Source: JBCBRD01 sp039819785 (lineage in GTDB: Bacteria; Pseudomonadota; Alphaproteobacteria; Rhizobiales; Hyphomicrobiaceae). From it: a DNA stretch of 64,000 nucleotides. The stretch covers positions 37,245-101,244 of the forward strand of contig JBCBRH010000012.1 of assembly GCA_039819785.1 (NCBI GenBank). Direction: 5' to 3'. A program made the translations under genes and the position numbers. A model generated the notes under the pieces. The model was given only the letters and a program-made list of their open reading frames with translations. It was not told where the DNA came from and made no database searches. This document shows positions 1 through 8,917 of the stretch, piece after piece (the first letter of the stretch is position 1; each line of letters opens with the position of its first letter).

Positions 1-1
1 T

Positions 2-412
2 CTGCAATCAGAAACCGCTCGCGAAGTCGCATGGAGCAGTCAGGCGTCGCCCAGCTTTCCCCTCAAACCTGGCCGTTATCGGATCAGCGTGCGCATCGGT
101 GCCCACAACGTGACAGCCACCGAGACACTTGACGTCACAGCATCCCAAAACCGAACAGTGATGCTCAAAGCGGCTGCCGCAGAAATTTCATTGAAGCTGG
201 AGGGCCAAACGGTTGGCCGGCCGACCCATCGCCTATGGGAAGTGAGAACCACCGATGGTGAGATTATCTGGCGGACCAACGCCCTGCGCCCCAATGGGCT
301 GTTGGCCCCCGGTGCATATATCGTCCGATGCCTCACCAATCAGCAGATCTTGGAAGGCCGCTTTCAAGTCGAAGCTGGCACCGCCCAAACAATTGCCTTG
401 GTAGCCGACTAA
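2..412 (+). CDS. Ig-like repeat protein, C-terminal part (5' truncated)
   Basis: The frame is open from the window edge to the TAA at 410-412, so only the last 136 residues are seen. It holds about one and a half copies of a module with a conserved pattern: a Leu-Lys/Ala-Pro-Gly-x-Tyr turn (LKPGRYRISV near the edge, LLAPGAYIV later), then a short loop and a strand ending in a VEAG-like turn. The same module recurs in the next gene, which starts 3 bases after this stop, so the two are probably co-transcribed paralogues. The pattern resembles carboxypeptidase-regulatory or Ig-like beta-sandwich domains of secreted proteins. No catalytic motif is visible. Function unknown; exported location is inferred from the neighbour. 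Confidence 0.7.
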   Translation: MQSETAREVAWSSQASPSFPLKPGRYRISVRIGAHNVTATETLDVTASQNRTVMLKAAAAEISLKLEGQTVGRPTHRLWEVRTTDGEIIWRTNALRPNGLLAPGAYIVRCLTNQQILEGRFQVEAGTAQTIALVAD

Positions 413-414
413 AA

Positions 415-1530
415 ATGAACTCCGTTTTTGCTGGAGCAAGCCAGGTGAATGACGTGAGAAGCCATCATACTCATCCAACACATCACGACCGCGCGATAAG
501 CCCAAGAGGCAAAACACAATTGAAGCCCGACCGCTGTCGAAGCACACCGACTGCCAGCCTTGCCATGGGCATGATGAGCCTCGTCGGCATCGCAGTCCAA
601 GTTGCCGCCACGACGCCGACGCACGCGCAGGCCCAGCAACCCGAAAACCTCAACATTGAGCTGCCCGGCATTGGCGGCTGGGAAACAAACGCCGCGCCCA
701 CCGATCAAAACGTCACCGTGATCGAGCGCGCACCGCCATCGGCACCCCGATCAACCAACGCAGACCCTGCGATGAGCCGTCTCGCACTGGAAGCCGTTCT
801 GACTTCCGACGGCCAGCGCATCGAGCGTGATCTGATTTGGCGCATTTTCAGGGCACCCCGGTCGACCAACGAAACGCCCCAACTGGTGTCCACAAAGCGC
901 AGCGCAACGCCCGCAATCGACCTCCCAGCCGGCCGATATCTGATCAACGCATCATTTGGACGGGCACACCTGACGAAACCTGTCGAGATCCAGCCCGGTG
1001 AGAATCGCAACGAGCAGCTTGTGCTCAATGCGGGCGGCCTTCGCCTTCAAACGCTGGTCGCCGAAACGCCGGTCGATTCAAAAACCTCCGACTATCGGAT
1101 CTACGAGGGCGAGCGTGACCAAAGCGGCAACCGCACGCTCGTTATGGACCGCGCGAAGCCCGGCATGATTATCCGGTTGAACTCTGGTTTTTATCATATC
1201 GTGTCGAGATACGGCGATGCCAACGCACTGGTCCGGGCCGACATCACTGTCGAGGCGGGCAAGCTGACGGAGGCAACAATCTCACACGCCGCCGCCACAG
1301 TCGCATTCAAGCTGGTCGACAAACCTGGCGGGGAAGCCCTTCCAGGCACACGTTGGATGATCAAAACGCCTGAAGGCCAGGTGATCAAGAAAAGCGTCGG
1401 CGCATTGCCCTCACACATTCTGGCACCAGGGCGCTATGTCGTCGTCGCACGGTCATCGGGTCAGAATTACGAGCAGGTTTTCGACGTCGAAAACGGACAA
1501 CTGGTCAATGTCGAGGTTCTTCGACGGTAG
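415..1530 (+). CDS. Secreted protein with repeated Ig-like modules
   Basis: Encodes about 371 residues. A long, poorly conserved N-terminus precedes a hydrophobic stretch ending in THAQA, which looks like a signal peptide. The ATG at 415 follows the upstream stop by 2 bases; an in-frame GTG at 445 or ATG at 565, directly before the hydrophobic core, are alternative starts. The mature part has at least three copies of a module with the order W-x-I-(x)n-L-P-A-G-R-Y-x-I-x-A-x-x-G and then V-E-x-G, matching the truncated gene before it. Paralogous tandem genes of this sort suggest a cell-surface or periplasmic structural or binding role. No enzyme motif is seen and I do not recognise a named family. 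Confidence 0.65.
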   Translation: MNSVFAGASQVNDVRSHHTHPTHHDRAISPRGKTQLKPDRCRSTPTASLAMGMMSLVGIAVQVAATTPTHAQAQQPENLNIELPGIGGWETNAAPTDQNVTVIERAPPSAPRSTNADPAMSRLALEAVLTSDGQRIERDLIWRIFRAPRSTNETPQLVSTKRSATPAIDLPAGRYLINASFGRAHLTKPVEIQPGENRNEQLVLNAGGLRLQTLVAETPVDSKTSDYRIYEGERDQSGNRTLVMDRAKPGMIIRLNSGFYHIVSRYGDANALVRADITVEAGKLTEATISHAAATVAFKLVDKPGGEALPGTRWMIKTPEGQVIKKSVGALPSHILAPGRYVVVARSSGQNYEQVFDVENGQLVNVEVLRR

Positions 1531-1619
1531 AGCGTAGAGGGGACGTTTCAGAAACGCCGGACAGGGGCGCGTTCGCCGCAAATCGAAATGAGGCAACTGA
1601 GACAGCGCGTTGCATGCCC

Positions 1620-1645
1620 GGACTGTACCTAGGGACTGTACCTAG
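1620..1645. repeat. Perfect 13-bp tandem duplication
   Basis: The 13-mer ggactgtacctag occurs twice without a gap at 1620-1632 and 1633-1645. The second copy contains the stop codon of the minus-strand gene ending at 1642, so the duplication lies exactly at that gene's 3' end. It is a likely replication-slippage product; no function is evident. Confidence 0.8.
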
Positions 1646-2364
1646 AACTCTGTCAGCACCCACTCGGTCGGACATCCGCTCTTTAGCATTCTGGCATCAG
1701 CTGCTTCACTGTCCGCGCGATGGCGCACTTCCAAAAACATCGCTTTCGCCATTTGCCAGTGCTCACACGCGGTTGTCAGATCACCAGCCTCAGCAACCAC
1801 ATCACCTAGCTCCAGCCGCCCCATTGCATGCAATCGGGCATCTTTGAGTTGCATGGCGATCATCACACACTTGCGCAACACATCACCAGCCACTGCTGAC
1901 TGCCCCGCTTGTTTCAGGAGAACGCCCTGCGTCAGATAAAGATGGCCCAAGGCCGCCTGGTCTTTCGCAGCGAGCGCATCAGCGATCTCGACCTTGACTG
2001 ATTCAAGGTCTGTTTTCTCAGTATCGCGCTTGAGCCCGTCAACATCGCTGACCCGCGAATCCGGCGAGGAACGCCGTTCCAGCGTCTTCTGGTTTGGCGC
2101 GGGAAAGCTCGGATAGCCTGTTGAACCGGAAAACATATTTCTCACCGACGCCGCATCCCGCATGTCAGCGGCGTTGTCGCCTGGGTTAGGCGCCAATGGC
2201 GAGCCTGGAACGGGCATGCTGTGCGGTCTATCGTGAGGCTGAACAGCAGGTTGGGCTCCTACAGGTTTACGTTGTGTGGCCAGCCACGTTACGAACAGCA
2301 AGACGTATGGGAGTGAAAGAATGAGCCAACCCGCCGAACCCGAAATAGCCAAGTCCGGCAACAT
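1642..2364 (-). CDS. Membrane-anchored TPR-like protein
   Basis: Encodes 240 residues. Residues about 10-30 form one hydrophobic segment (GWLILSLPYVLLFVTWLA), followed by a proline-rich, low-complexity linker to about residue 110. The C-terminal 120 residues are alanine-rich helical pairs such as ALGHLYLTQGVLLKQAGQ and ARLHAMGRLELGDVVAEAG, typical of TPR repeats. A single-pass protein with a TPR domain suggests a scaffold or assembly factor. It is convergent with the Ig-like genes and divergent from the PLP enzyme gene, so context does not fix its job. The start is the ATG at 2362-2364. No specific family is recognised. Confidence 0.7.
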   Translation of the reverse strand: MLPDLAISGSAGWLILSLPYVLLFVTWLATQRKPVGAQPAVQPHDRPHSMPVPGSPLAPNPGDNAADMRDAASVRNMFSGSTGYPSFPAPNQKTLERRSSPDSRVSDVDGLKRDTEKTDLESVKVEIADALAAKDQAALGHLYLTQGVLLKQAGQSAVAGDVLRKCVMIAMQLKDARLHAMGRLELGDVVAEAGDLTTACEHWQMAKAMFLEVRHRADSEAADARMLKSGCPTEWVLTEF

Positions 2365-2599
2365 GTCACGCCATTCCCCCGAATAACCAAAAAAGACACG
2401 CCATCACGGGACCGACACACAGGCATCCGGCAACCAGCGTGGCCCCACCAGCGACGATTTTACACTACGTTGAACAAAAGACGAAATCGTCCTATCGCCC
2501 AATCTAAACGCAACATCAAAAAAATCCGATACACCGACGCAACCTGTCCCGCAATCCGCGATGCGATGACAGCAAACCACAGTGGTGCAGCAACACAAC

Positions 2600-3796
2600 A
2601 TGAGCAAAAGCGATAAAACCGGTCCCCGGCCACAGGCGGCCGCGACCCGCATTATCCACACCGGACGCGAGCCAGACGCACAAAACGGCTTCGTTAACCC
2701 TCCAGCCTACCGTGGCTCCACCGTTGTCTTCCCAACGCTCGAAAGGCTGCGCAGTCGTGCCCAGCCCTACACGTATGGCCGGCGAGGCACCCCAACCACA
2801 GCCGCCCTCGAACATGCCATTTGCGACCTGGAACATGGCAGTGGCACCATTCTGGTCGCCTCCGGCCTCCAGGCGGTTTCAACCGCGTTGTTGGCGTTCG
2901 TTGAGACCGGCGACGATATCTTAATGACCGATAGCGTCTATCAGCCAACGCGGGTGTTCTGTGATGGCATGCTCAAGCGTCTCGGCGTCACGACGCGATA
3001 TTACGATCCAGCCATCGGAGCAGCGATTGACGATCTGGTTCGCCCCAACACGCGGCTGATTTTTTCTGAAAGCCCAGGGTCGCAGACCTTCGAGATGCAG
3101 GACATCCCAGCACTCTCAAGAGTCGCCCAAGCGCGCAACGTCTGGCACATCACCGACAACACCTGGGCAAGCCCGCTGTTCTTCCAGCCGCTTGACCACG
3201 GTGTGGATGTGTCGATCCAGGCGGCAACCAAATACATCGTCGGCCATGCCGATGCGATGCTCGGCGCCATCACCGGCAACGAACGAGCCTATCCTCATTT
3301 GAACCAGGCCCGGGAGGGCCTTGGAACATCGCCTGGTTCGGAAGAAACCTACCTCGGCTTGAGAGGATTGCGAACGCTGTCAGTCCGTCTCAAACAACAC
3401 CATGTGTCAGGCCTGGAAATGGCAAGCTGGCTGCAATCGCGCGCAGACGTTCAACACGTCATGCACCCAGGCCTACCAACTGACCCCGGCCATGCACTTT
3501 GGGCGTGCGATTATGGGGGTGCTTCGGGGCTGTTTGGTTTCCGGCTTCAGCCTGGACCGCAAGAGGCCCTCGCCGCATTTGTCGATCATCTGGAGTTTTT
3601 CGACATGGGCTATTCCTGGGGCGGATACGAAAGCCTTATCCTTCCATGCAATCCTTGCACGTCGCGCACGGCTACAACTTGGCCAGAACCCGAAAAAGGC
3701 TTCACTGTCAGGCTGCACATTGGGCTTGAAGATGTCGATGATCTGAAAGCCGATCTCGCCGCGGGCCTCGATCGATATTCAAGCTTCACCGGTTGA
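2600..3796 (+). CDS. metC: Cystathionine beta-lyase-type PLP enzyme
   Basis: A fold-type I PLP enzyme of the Cys/Met-metabolism (trans-sulfuration) family, about 398 residues, the usual length. Visible landmarks are YTYGRRGTPTTAALE in the N-terminal arm, SGLQAVSTALLAF for phosphate binding, the DNTWASPLFFQPLDHGVD segment with the PLP-contacting Asp, and the Schiff-base lysine in ATKYIVGHAD. The late segment DMGYSWGGYESLILP fits cystathionine beta-lyases (MetC), which release homocysteine, pyruvate and ammonia from cystathionine, better than gamma-synthases. I chose the ATG at 2600; a GTG at 2582 is in frame. The gene stands alone, convergent with the sox operon 49 bp away. Confidence 0.88.
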   Translation: MSKSDKTGPRPQAAATRIIHTGREPDAQNGFVNPPAYRGSTVVFPTLERLRSRAQPYTYGRRGTPTTAALEHAICDLEHGSGTILVASGLQAVSTALLAFVETGDDILMTDSVYQPTRVFCDGMLKRLGVTTRYYDPAIGAAIDDLVRPNTRLIFSESPGSQTFEMQDIPALSRVAQARNVWHITDNTWASPLFFQPLDHGVDVSIQAATKYIVGHADAMLGAITGNERAYPHLNQAREGLGTSPGSEETYLGLRGLRTLSVRLKQHHVSGLEMASWLQSRADVQHVMHPGLPTDPGHALWACDYGGASGLFGFRLQPGPQEALAAFVDHLEFFDMGYSWGGYESLILPCNPCTSRTATTWPEPEKGFTVRLHIGLEDVDDLKADLAAGLDRYSSFTG

Positions 3797-3845
3797 ACAC
3801 CCACACGGCCACCGGGCCTTCATCCCTGAGCGCCCCGTGCCCGCC

Positions 3846-4808
3846 TCACTCAAATTCCATCTGTTGGAACACGCGGCCCGCATTGCGCGTGGCAAGTTCC
3901 TTGAACGTATCCAGATGCGCATAGGGAGACTGGTCGACGTAGAACGCCTCCTTCAACCCGCCGCCATCCTCGATATGCTTCCCGATCTTGGCCCGCAGAT
4001 AAACGAGATAATCGTACGTGTACCGGCGCACCTGCGCGATATTGGTGGGATGACCGTGACCTGGGATGACGTAGAGCGCACCAAGTTCTTCAAAGACGGG
4101 CCACGTCTCGACCCATCCAGCCGTATCCGTTTCATCAAAAATCGGCAGCATCCGTTCGTGGAATGCAACGTCGCCTGAAATGACAAGTTTCTGCTTGGGC
4201 AGCCACACCACGATATCGCCGGGTGAATGCGCCGGTCCCAGATACTTCACCTCAATCTGGAAGTCGCCGAACGTGTAAGTCTTTTCATCGGAAAACGTTT
4301 CGGTCGCCGCCTGAACGCGCGTATTCCCGGCTTTGTCCAGGTTGTAACCCTTCATGCGGTGCAAAATATCGGCGCCACGTTCCTCGAACTCAGCGGCTGC
4401 ATCTTCATGTGCGAGAACGCTAACCCCCTGGTCAACCCAATACCCGTTGCCGAGCGAAGCATGCCCCTGGCCATTTTCGTTGATCACAAGCTTCACCGGC
4501 TGATCGGTGATCGCCTTGATCTCATCGTGCAACGCCTTGGCCAGAACATCGGAGGCACCCGCATTGACAACCACAACCCCATCACCCGTCACAATGAACG
4601 ACAGGTTGTTGTTGTGCCCGGTGTTTTCATACGTCGGCGGACCCGTTGCCCCGATCGCCGACCACACATGCGGGATGACCTCGACAGGCTTCTGGTAAAG
4701 CGGCGAGCCTGGATACTGATCCGGTATCGACTGGCTGGCCATCGCCGCAACGCCAAAGCCGAACGAGCAGCAAACGACTGAAAAAGACCAGATCAACGCA
4801 CGCATCAT
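3846..4808 (-). CDS. Exported beta-lactamase-fold protein with degenerate metal site (SoxH-like position)
   Basis: A 320-residue protein with an N-terminal signal peptide (hydrophobic to about residue 24). The fold is metallo-beta-lactamase: a conserved FIVTGDGVVVVNAG strand, then AHSPGDIVVWLP, LVISGDVAFH and a late VIPGHGHPT. The first metal-binding loop, normally N-T-H-x-H-x-D-H-x-G-G-N, reads NENGQGHASLGN (residues 110-121), so the usual His and Asp ligands are replaced, although the later His and Asp positions remain. It is the last gene of the sox operon, 29 bp after soxD, matching the soxH position in other sulfur oxidisers. It may be a non-canonical hydrolase or a binding protein. Start is the first of two ATGs. 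Confidence 0.8.
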   Translation of the reverse strand: MMRALIWSFSVVCCSFGFGVAAMASQSIPDQYPGSPLYQKPVEVIPHVWSAIGATGPPTYENTGHNNNLSFIVTGDGVVVVNAGASDVLAKALHDEIKAITDQPVKLVINENGQGHASLGNGYWVDQGVSVLAHEDAAAEFEERGADILHRMKGYNLDKAGNTRVQAATETFSDEKTYTFGDFQIEVKYLGPAHSPGDIVVWLPKQKLVISGDVAFHERMLPIFDETDTAGWVETWPVFEELGALYVIPGHGHPTNIAQVRRYTYDYLVYLRAKIGKHIEDGGGLKEAFYVDQSPYAHLDTFKELATRNAGRVFQQMEFE

Positions 4809-4837
4809 ATCCAGCCCTTGCCAGCTTCTCTTAACTT

Positions 4838-5479
4838 CTAGTTGCTCTCATCATCGGGCGTGACATCAATAATCCGGGCCCGACCGGTGATTTTCACGTC
4901 CGTCTTGCAATCGCTCATGCAAGGTTCGACTTTTGAAACCAGCGGCGTATCGGGCCGGTCATCGGCGAAGAAATTCGTCTCATTCGGAAGCCGGATCGAC
5001 GCAAAATTCTCATTCGACAACACGAAGTCTTCTTCGGTGACGACATTATTGACGTAAAGAATGTAGGCCACCAGCGCATACACTTCGTCATCGCTTAACG
5101 ATTGCGAGTCCCCGAACGGCATCGCCCGATGCACATAGTCAAATACGGTCGATAGGAAAGGCCAATAGGACCCAACGGTTTTTACCGGGTCACCGCTCGC
5201 CAACGTGTCCTGACCGCCGGCCAGCACGGGCCATCGCCCGGCGCCTTCGCCAAAGTCACCATGGCAGACGGCACACTGCTCAGCAAAAATCTCATCACCT
5301 TCGGCAACACTGCCCTGCCCCACCGGCAGACCTTGACCATCCGGACGCACATCAATGTCCCAGGCCTTGATCTCGTCAGGCACAGCTGGTCGGCCAAGTC
5401 CAAACCCACCAGCAATCGCGGCCCCGGCAAACGAAGAGACCATCGCGGCAACCAAAACGGCCTTAGGAAATCTCGACAT
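4838..5479 (-). CDS. soxD: SoxD, cytochrome c subunit of sulfane dehydrogenase
   Basis: A 213-residue exported cytochrome c with a signal peptide (residues 1-23) and one haem site CAVCH (Cys69, Cys72, His73). SoxD pairs with the molybdenum subunit SoxC to remove electrons from the sulfane sulfur held on SoxYZ in the periplasm. The ATG at 5479 has a strong GGGGAGG box and overlaps the end of soxC by 17 bases, giving translational coupling. The protein is short: the Paracoccus form carries two haem domains, whereas here only one CxxCH is present, with a C-terminal CMSDC pair left over. Identification rests on the haem domain, the MPFGDSQSLSDDEVYALVAYIL helix and gene order. Confidence 0.9.
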   Translation of the reverse strand: MSRFPKAVLVAAMVSSFAGAAIAGGFGLGRPAVPDEIKAWDIDVRPDGQGLPVGQGSVAEGDEIFAEQCAVCHGDFGEGAGRWPVLAGGQDTLASGDPVKTVGSYWPFLSTVFDYVHRAMPFGDSQSLSDDEVYALVAYILYVNNVVTEEDFVLSNENFASIRLPNETNFFADDRPDTPLVSKVEPCMSDCKTDVKITGRARIIDVTPDDESN

Positions 5480-6779
5480 TTTCAACCTCCCCGGCAGCCG
5501 TAACATTCCAGGTCTGAATGCCGTTGTTGTGATAGATCGAATTCTCGCCACGCACAGCGCGCAACGCATCCTTCGTTGGCTGGACATAACCGGTTGAATC
5601 GATCGCCCGCGATTGCAAAAGCAACGGCGATCCATCCCAGTCAAGTTCGTAGTAGAATCGATGCATCGACCTATCTAAGCTTGGCCCATCCAGCCGCGCC
5701 GTTCGCCAATTCTTACCACCATCAAGCGTGATATCGACGCGGTCGATCGTGCCGCGCCCCGACCATGCGAGCCCTGACAGAACCGTAAACCCGCGGCCAT
5801 GCGTGATCGGTGCCTGCGGTGACGGGTTGGTGATAATGGACTTGGCGTCCATCTCCCACGTAAACCGGCGGGCCTTGCCATTTTCCATCAGGTCCGTGTA
5901 CTTCGAAGTTTCTTCGCGCGCATGCCAGGGCTCATCGCCCACTTCGATGCGCCGGATCCACTTCACCCACATGTTGCCTTCCCACCCAGGAACCACCAGC
6001 CGGAGCGGATAGCCCTGTTCGGGCCTGAGCGCCTCACCATTCATGGCGTAGGCAAGCATGCAGTCATCGAGCGCCTTGAACATGGGAACAGAGCGGTTCA
6101 TGCCAGCCGCGTCACCGCCTTCGGGCATGATCCACTTCGCATTCGTTTTCAGACCGGCTTCTTCCAGCACATGTTTGAGCAAAACACCGGTGTACATCAC
6201 ATTATGGATCATCCCATGCGTGAACTGGCAGCCATTCAGTTGTGCCCCGCGCCATTCCATGCCCGAGTTGGCGGCACACTCCAGAAAATGAATGCGATTG
6301 GTACGTGGGAAACGTTTCAAATCCGCCAGCGTGAAAACCAACGGCTTTTCAACCAGACCATTGATCATCAGCCGAAATTTATCAGGCGCGACTTCGGCAA
6401 CCCCACTGTGATGCCGCTCGAAGCACAAACCATTGGGAGTAATAATCCCTTCAAGTTCATGAAGTGGCGTGAAGTTGATTGAGGATTCGCGCGAGGCGGT
6501 CAGCCACTCCACACTCCGGCGCACGACACGCGCCTCATGTTCCGATGGCTTGCCGTAAGGGGCTGCATCGACACCCGGACCGAGCGACTGCATCCACGGC
6601 TGAAGTTCGGTAATCGCCGGGTCAGGTGTAGGCAGGCTTTCCGACCGTGCGACACTCCCCGCAGCCATCGTGGCACCAGCAGCAGCAAGCCCACCTTTCA
6701 AAAGCGCACGCCGCGAGGTGGAGACCGATGTGTCACCAGCGTCCGCTGACTTTTTTCCTTTAACCGGCTGTTCCGACAT
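5463..6779 (-). CDS. soxC: SoxC, molybdenum-cofactor subunit of sulfane dehydrogenase
   Basis: Encodes 438 residues of the sulfite-oxidase family. Residues 22-40 (SRRALLKGG and a following hydrophobic run) form a Tat signal, as expected for a protein exported with its molybdopterin. The N-terminal molybdenum domain contains FLECAANSGMEW with the Mo-ligand Cys and the GAQLNG segment; the C-terminal half is the dimerisation domain (GRGFTVLSGLAWSGRGTIDRVDITLDGG). It acts with SoxD on SoxYZ-bound sulfane sulfur. I chose the ATG at 6779 because GGGAGGTGCTGTC precedes it; an upstream in-frame extension has no ribosome site. It follows soxB after a 152-bp gap. Confidence 0.95.
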   Translation of the reverse strand: MSEQPVKGKKSADAGDTSVSTSRRALLKGGLAAAGATMAAGSVARSESLPTPDPAITELQPWMQSLGPGVDAAPYGKPSEHEARVVRRSVEWLTASRESSINFTPLHELEGIITPNGLCFERHHSGVAEVAPDKFRLMINGLVEKPLVFTLADLKRFPRTNRIHFLECAANSGMEWRGAQLNGCQFTHGMIHNVMYTGVLLKHVLEEAGLKTNAKWIMPEGGDAAGMNRSVPMFKALDDCMLAYAMNGEALRPEQGYPLRLVVPGWEGNMWVKWIRRIEVGDEPWHAREETSKYTDLMENGKARRFTWEMDAKSIITNPSPQAPITHGRGFTVLSGLAWSGRGTIDRVDITLDGGKNWRTARLDGPSLDRSMHRFYYELDWDGSPLLLQSRAIDSTGYVQPTKDALRAVRGENSIYHNNGIQTWNVTAAGEVENVEIS

Positions 6780-6931
6780 GACAGCACCTCCCTTGTGTCG
6801 TTGACCGCGGCGCATTCTGTGCACTCTTGCGTTCTCGTCTTATGGCGTCAAAGCCAAGTCTTCTGGCATCAAAGCCGAGGCCCATCCGCGTTTTGTATCT
6901 GGCAACGCAACGCTTAAGGCTACTTTCGGGG

Positions 6932-8629
6932 TTAAGCGTTCAAAACCTTAACCGAAGCATTTGGCGCCAAGTCGATCGTACCTTGTTTCTGGATATATTG
7001 AGTAACAACGTCCCAAATCGGCGGACCCTCGACACTTTCGTTCACAGAAGCCCAACCCGCAACAGTATAATTTTTCGATGCGTCAATTTTTTCGCCGGTC
7101 TTCAGCAAGGTCATGCCGCTCAGGCGACTGCCAGCGGCCCCGCGCACATCAATCGCGTAGCCCATGCCGCCGACACGAACCATGTCACCGCCTTGCTGAT
7201 AATAGGGGTCGGGGTTGAAGAGGTTATCGGCAACGTCTTCGAGGATTTCTTTGATGCGCGCACCCGTCATCTCCATCCGGTATGCGCTCGGGTAGGTCAT
7301 GCCGGTCGCGTTGTAGAGATCTTCGACGGTAATGTCCTGGCCCGGCAAGACGCTCGTTCCCCATCTGAAACCGGGCGACAGCGCGATATCGGCTTCGCGC
7401 ACATCCAACAGTGCATCACAGATGAGATCATCGAACGTGCCGTTGAAATTCCCGCGCCGATATAGAAGCGAATTCGTCGTGCCGAGGACCGTTTTCAATT
7501 CAGCTTCAAACGGCGCGCGGACCTTATCGACAAGCGCACCGATTTCTTTGTCAGGCTCAATCACGTCGGAAAAGATCGGGATCAGCTTAAACGCATAGCC
7601 CTTCACCTCGCCACCTTGCACATCAAGGTCGAGCCTGGAAACGAACTTCCCGTGTGAACCAGATGCAATCAGCAGCGTCTTGCCGACAATCACCGGTTCA
7701 GGGAGCGCATCGTGCGTGTGCCCTGTGAGGATAACGTCAATGCCGTTGACATTGGAAGCAACCTTGCGGTCAACATCAAATCCATTATGCGACAGCAAGA
7801 CGACCAGCTGCGCCCCTGCGGCCCGTGCCTTATCGACATTCACCTGGATTTGCTGTTCCCGCACCCCGAACGACAGATCAGGAAACATCCAGCGTGGGTT
7901 GGCAATCGGCAGGTATGGAAAGGCCTGGCCTATGACAGCGATCTTGACGCCGCCACGATCAAACATCTTCATCGCTTCAAAAGCAGGCTCGTCCCATTCG
8001 GTGTCGAAGATATTGCCGCCCAGAAAAGCAAACGGCAGGTCCTCAATGATCTCGCGAACACGGTCACCGCCATAGGTGAATTCCCAGTGCGCGGTCATGG
8101 CGTCAGGACCCAGCGCGTTCATCACCTCGACCATGTCGGCACCCTTGGTCTTCAGCGACGTGTAGCTGCCTTGCCAAGTGTCACCGCCATCGAGGAACAG
8201 CATATTATCGCGGCGCTCGGCACGAATGGATTTGAGCACGGTCGCAATTCTGTCAGCCCCGCCCATACGCCCATAGCTTTCAGCCAAGGCTGCGAAATCA
8301 ACCGACGACAACGCATAGGCATCAGGCGATTCCGGCTCGATGTCATAGGCCTTCAGAAACGCTTCCCCTGAGATGTGAGGTGGAAGACCAGCAGCCTCGC
8401 CAACACCGATATTGATCGACGGTTCGCGGAAAAAGATGGGCTTGAGCTGCGCATGGATATCTGTGAGATGCACAAGCGTGACGTTCCCCTGGGTGGGAAA
8501 GGACAACAAGTCCTCCTGTGACATCAGCTTTTGTTGTGCAGCCAGTGCCGTCCAGGTCCCTGCACCTGCCCCCGAGACGATGGCACCAGTCGCCACCGCA
8601 GCTTGCAGAAAATCGCGACGCGTAATCAT
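6932..8629 (-). CDS. soxB: SoxB, thiosulfohydrolase
   Basis: Encodes 565 residues of the 5'-nucleotidase/metallophosphoesterase family, the normal SoxB length. It starts with a Tat motif TRRDFLQ. The dinuclear manganese-site motifs are visible: HLTDIHAQLKP, FLDGGDTWQGS, SHNGFDVD and GHTHD. SoxB hydrolytically releases sulfate from the cysteine-S-thiosulfonate arm of SoxYZ. The start at 8629 has GAGG 6 bases upstream; the alternative ATG four codons earlier overlaps that same box and is less likely. A 288-bp gap separates it from soxA, longer than elsewhere in the operon; I see no gene in the gap. Confidence 0.96.
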   Translation of the reverse strand: MITRRDFLQAAVATGAIVSGAGAGTWTALAAQQKLMSQEDLLSFPTQGNVTLVHLTDIHAQLKPIFFREPSINIGVGEAAGLPPHISGEAFLKAYDIEPESPDAYALSSVDFAALAESYGRMGGADRIATVLKSIRAERRDNMLFLDGGDTWQGSYTSLKTKGADMVEVMNALGPDAMTAHWEFTYGGDRVREIIEDLPFAFLGGNIFDTEWDEPAFEAMKMFDRGGVKIAVIGQAFPYLPIANPRWMFPDLSFGVREQQIQVNVDKARAAGAQLVVLLSHNGFDVDRKVASNVNGIDVILTGHTHDALPEPVIVGKTLLIASGSHGKFVSRLDLDVQGGEVKGYAFKLIPIFSDVIEPDKEIGALVDKVRAPFEAELKTVLGTTNSLLYRRGNFNGTFDDLICDALLDVREADIALSPGFRWGTSVLPGQDITVEDLYNATGMTYPSAYRMEMTGARIKEILEDVADNLFNPDPYYQQGGDMVRVGGMGYAIDVRGAAGSRLSGMTLLKTGEKIDASKNYTVAGWASVNESVEGPPIWDVVTQYIQKQGTIDLAPNASVKVLNA

Positions 8630-8917
8630 TGGTAGCCTCATTATGGTTCAAGTGAGCCTGGAACTTAGGGGCGGGCGGCAAGCACATAAGTGGCGCACGA
8701 TTGTATCCGTCGTGTCGACCCACAAGAGCAAACCAGCACTCGCCTAAACAATAGCCAAAAAGCGACTATCGAATGTGGGGCAAACCCGGTCAGACGCAGA
8801 TGGGCTGAACCGGCAACGTGACGCGTCACGTACAGGCACCACATCAGCATGTGTCAGCGACAAACCAACCACCAGCATCTTGAAAACAAGATGGTCGGTT
8901 CGCCGAAAATCAATGGA

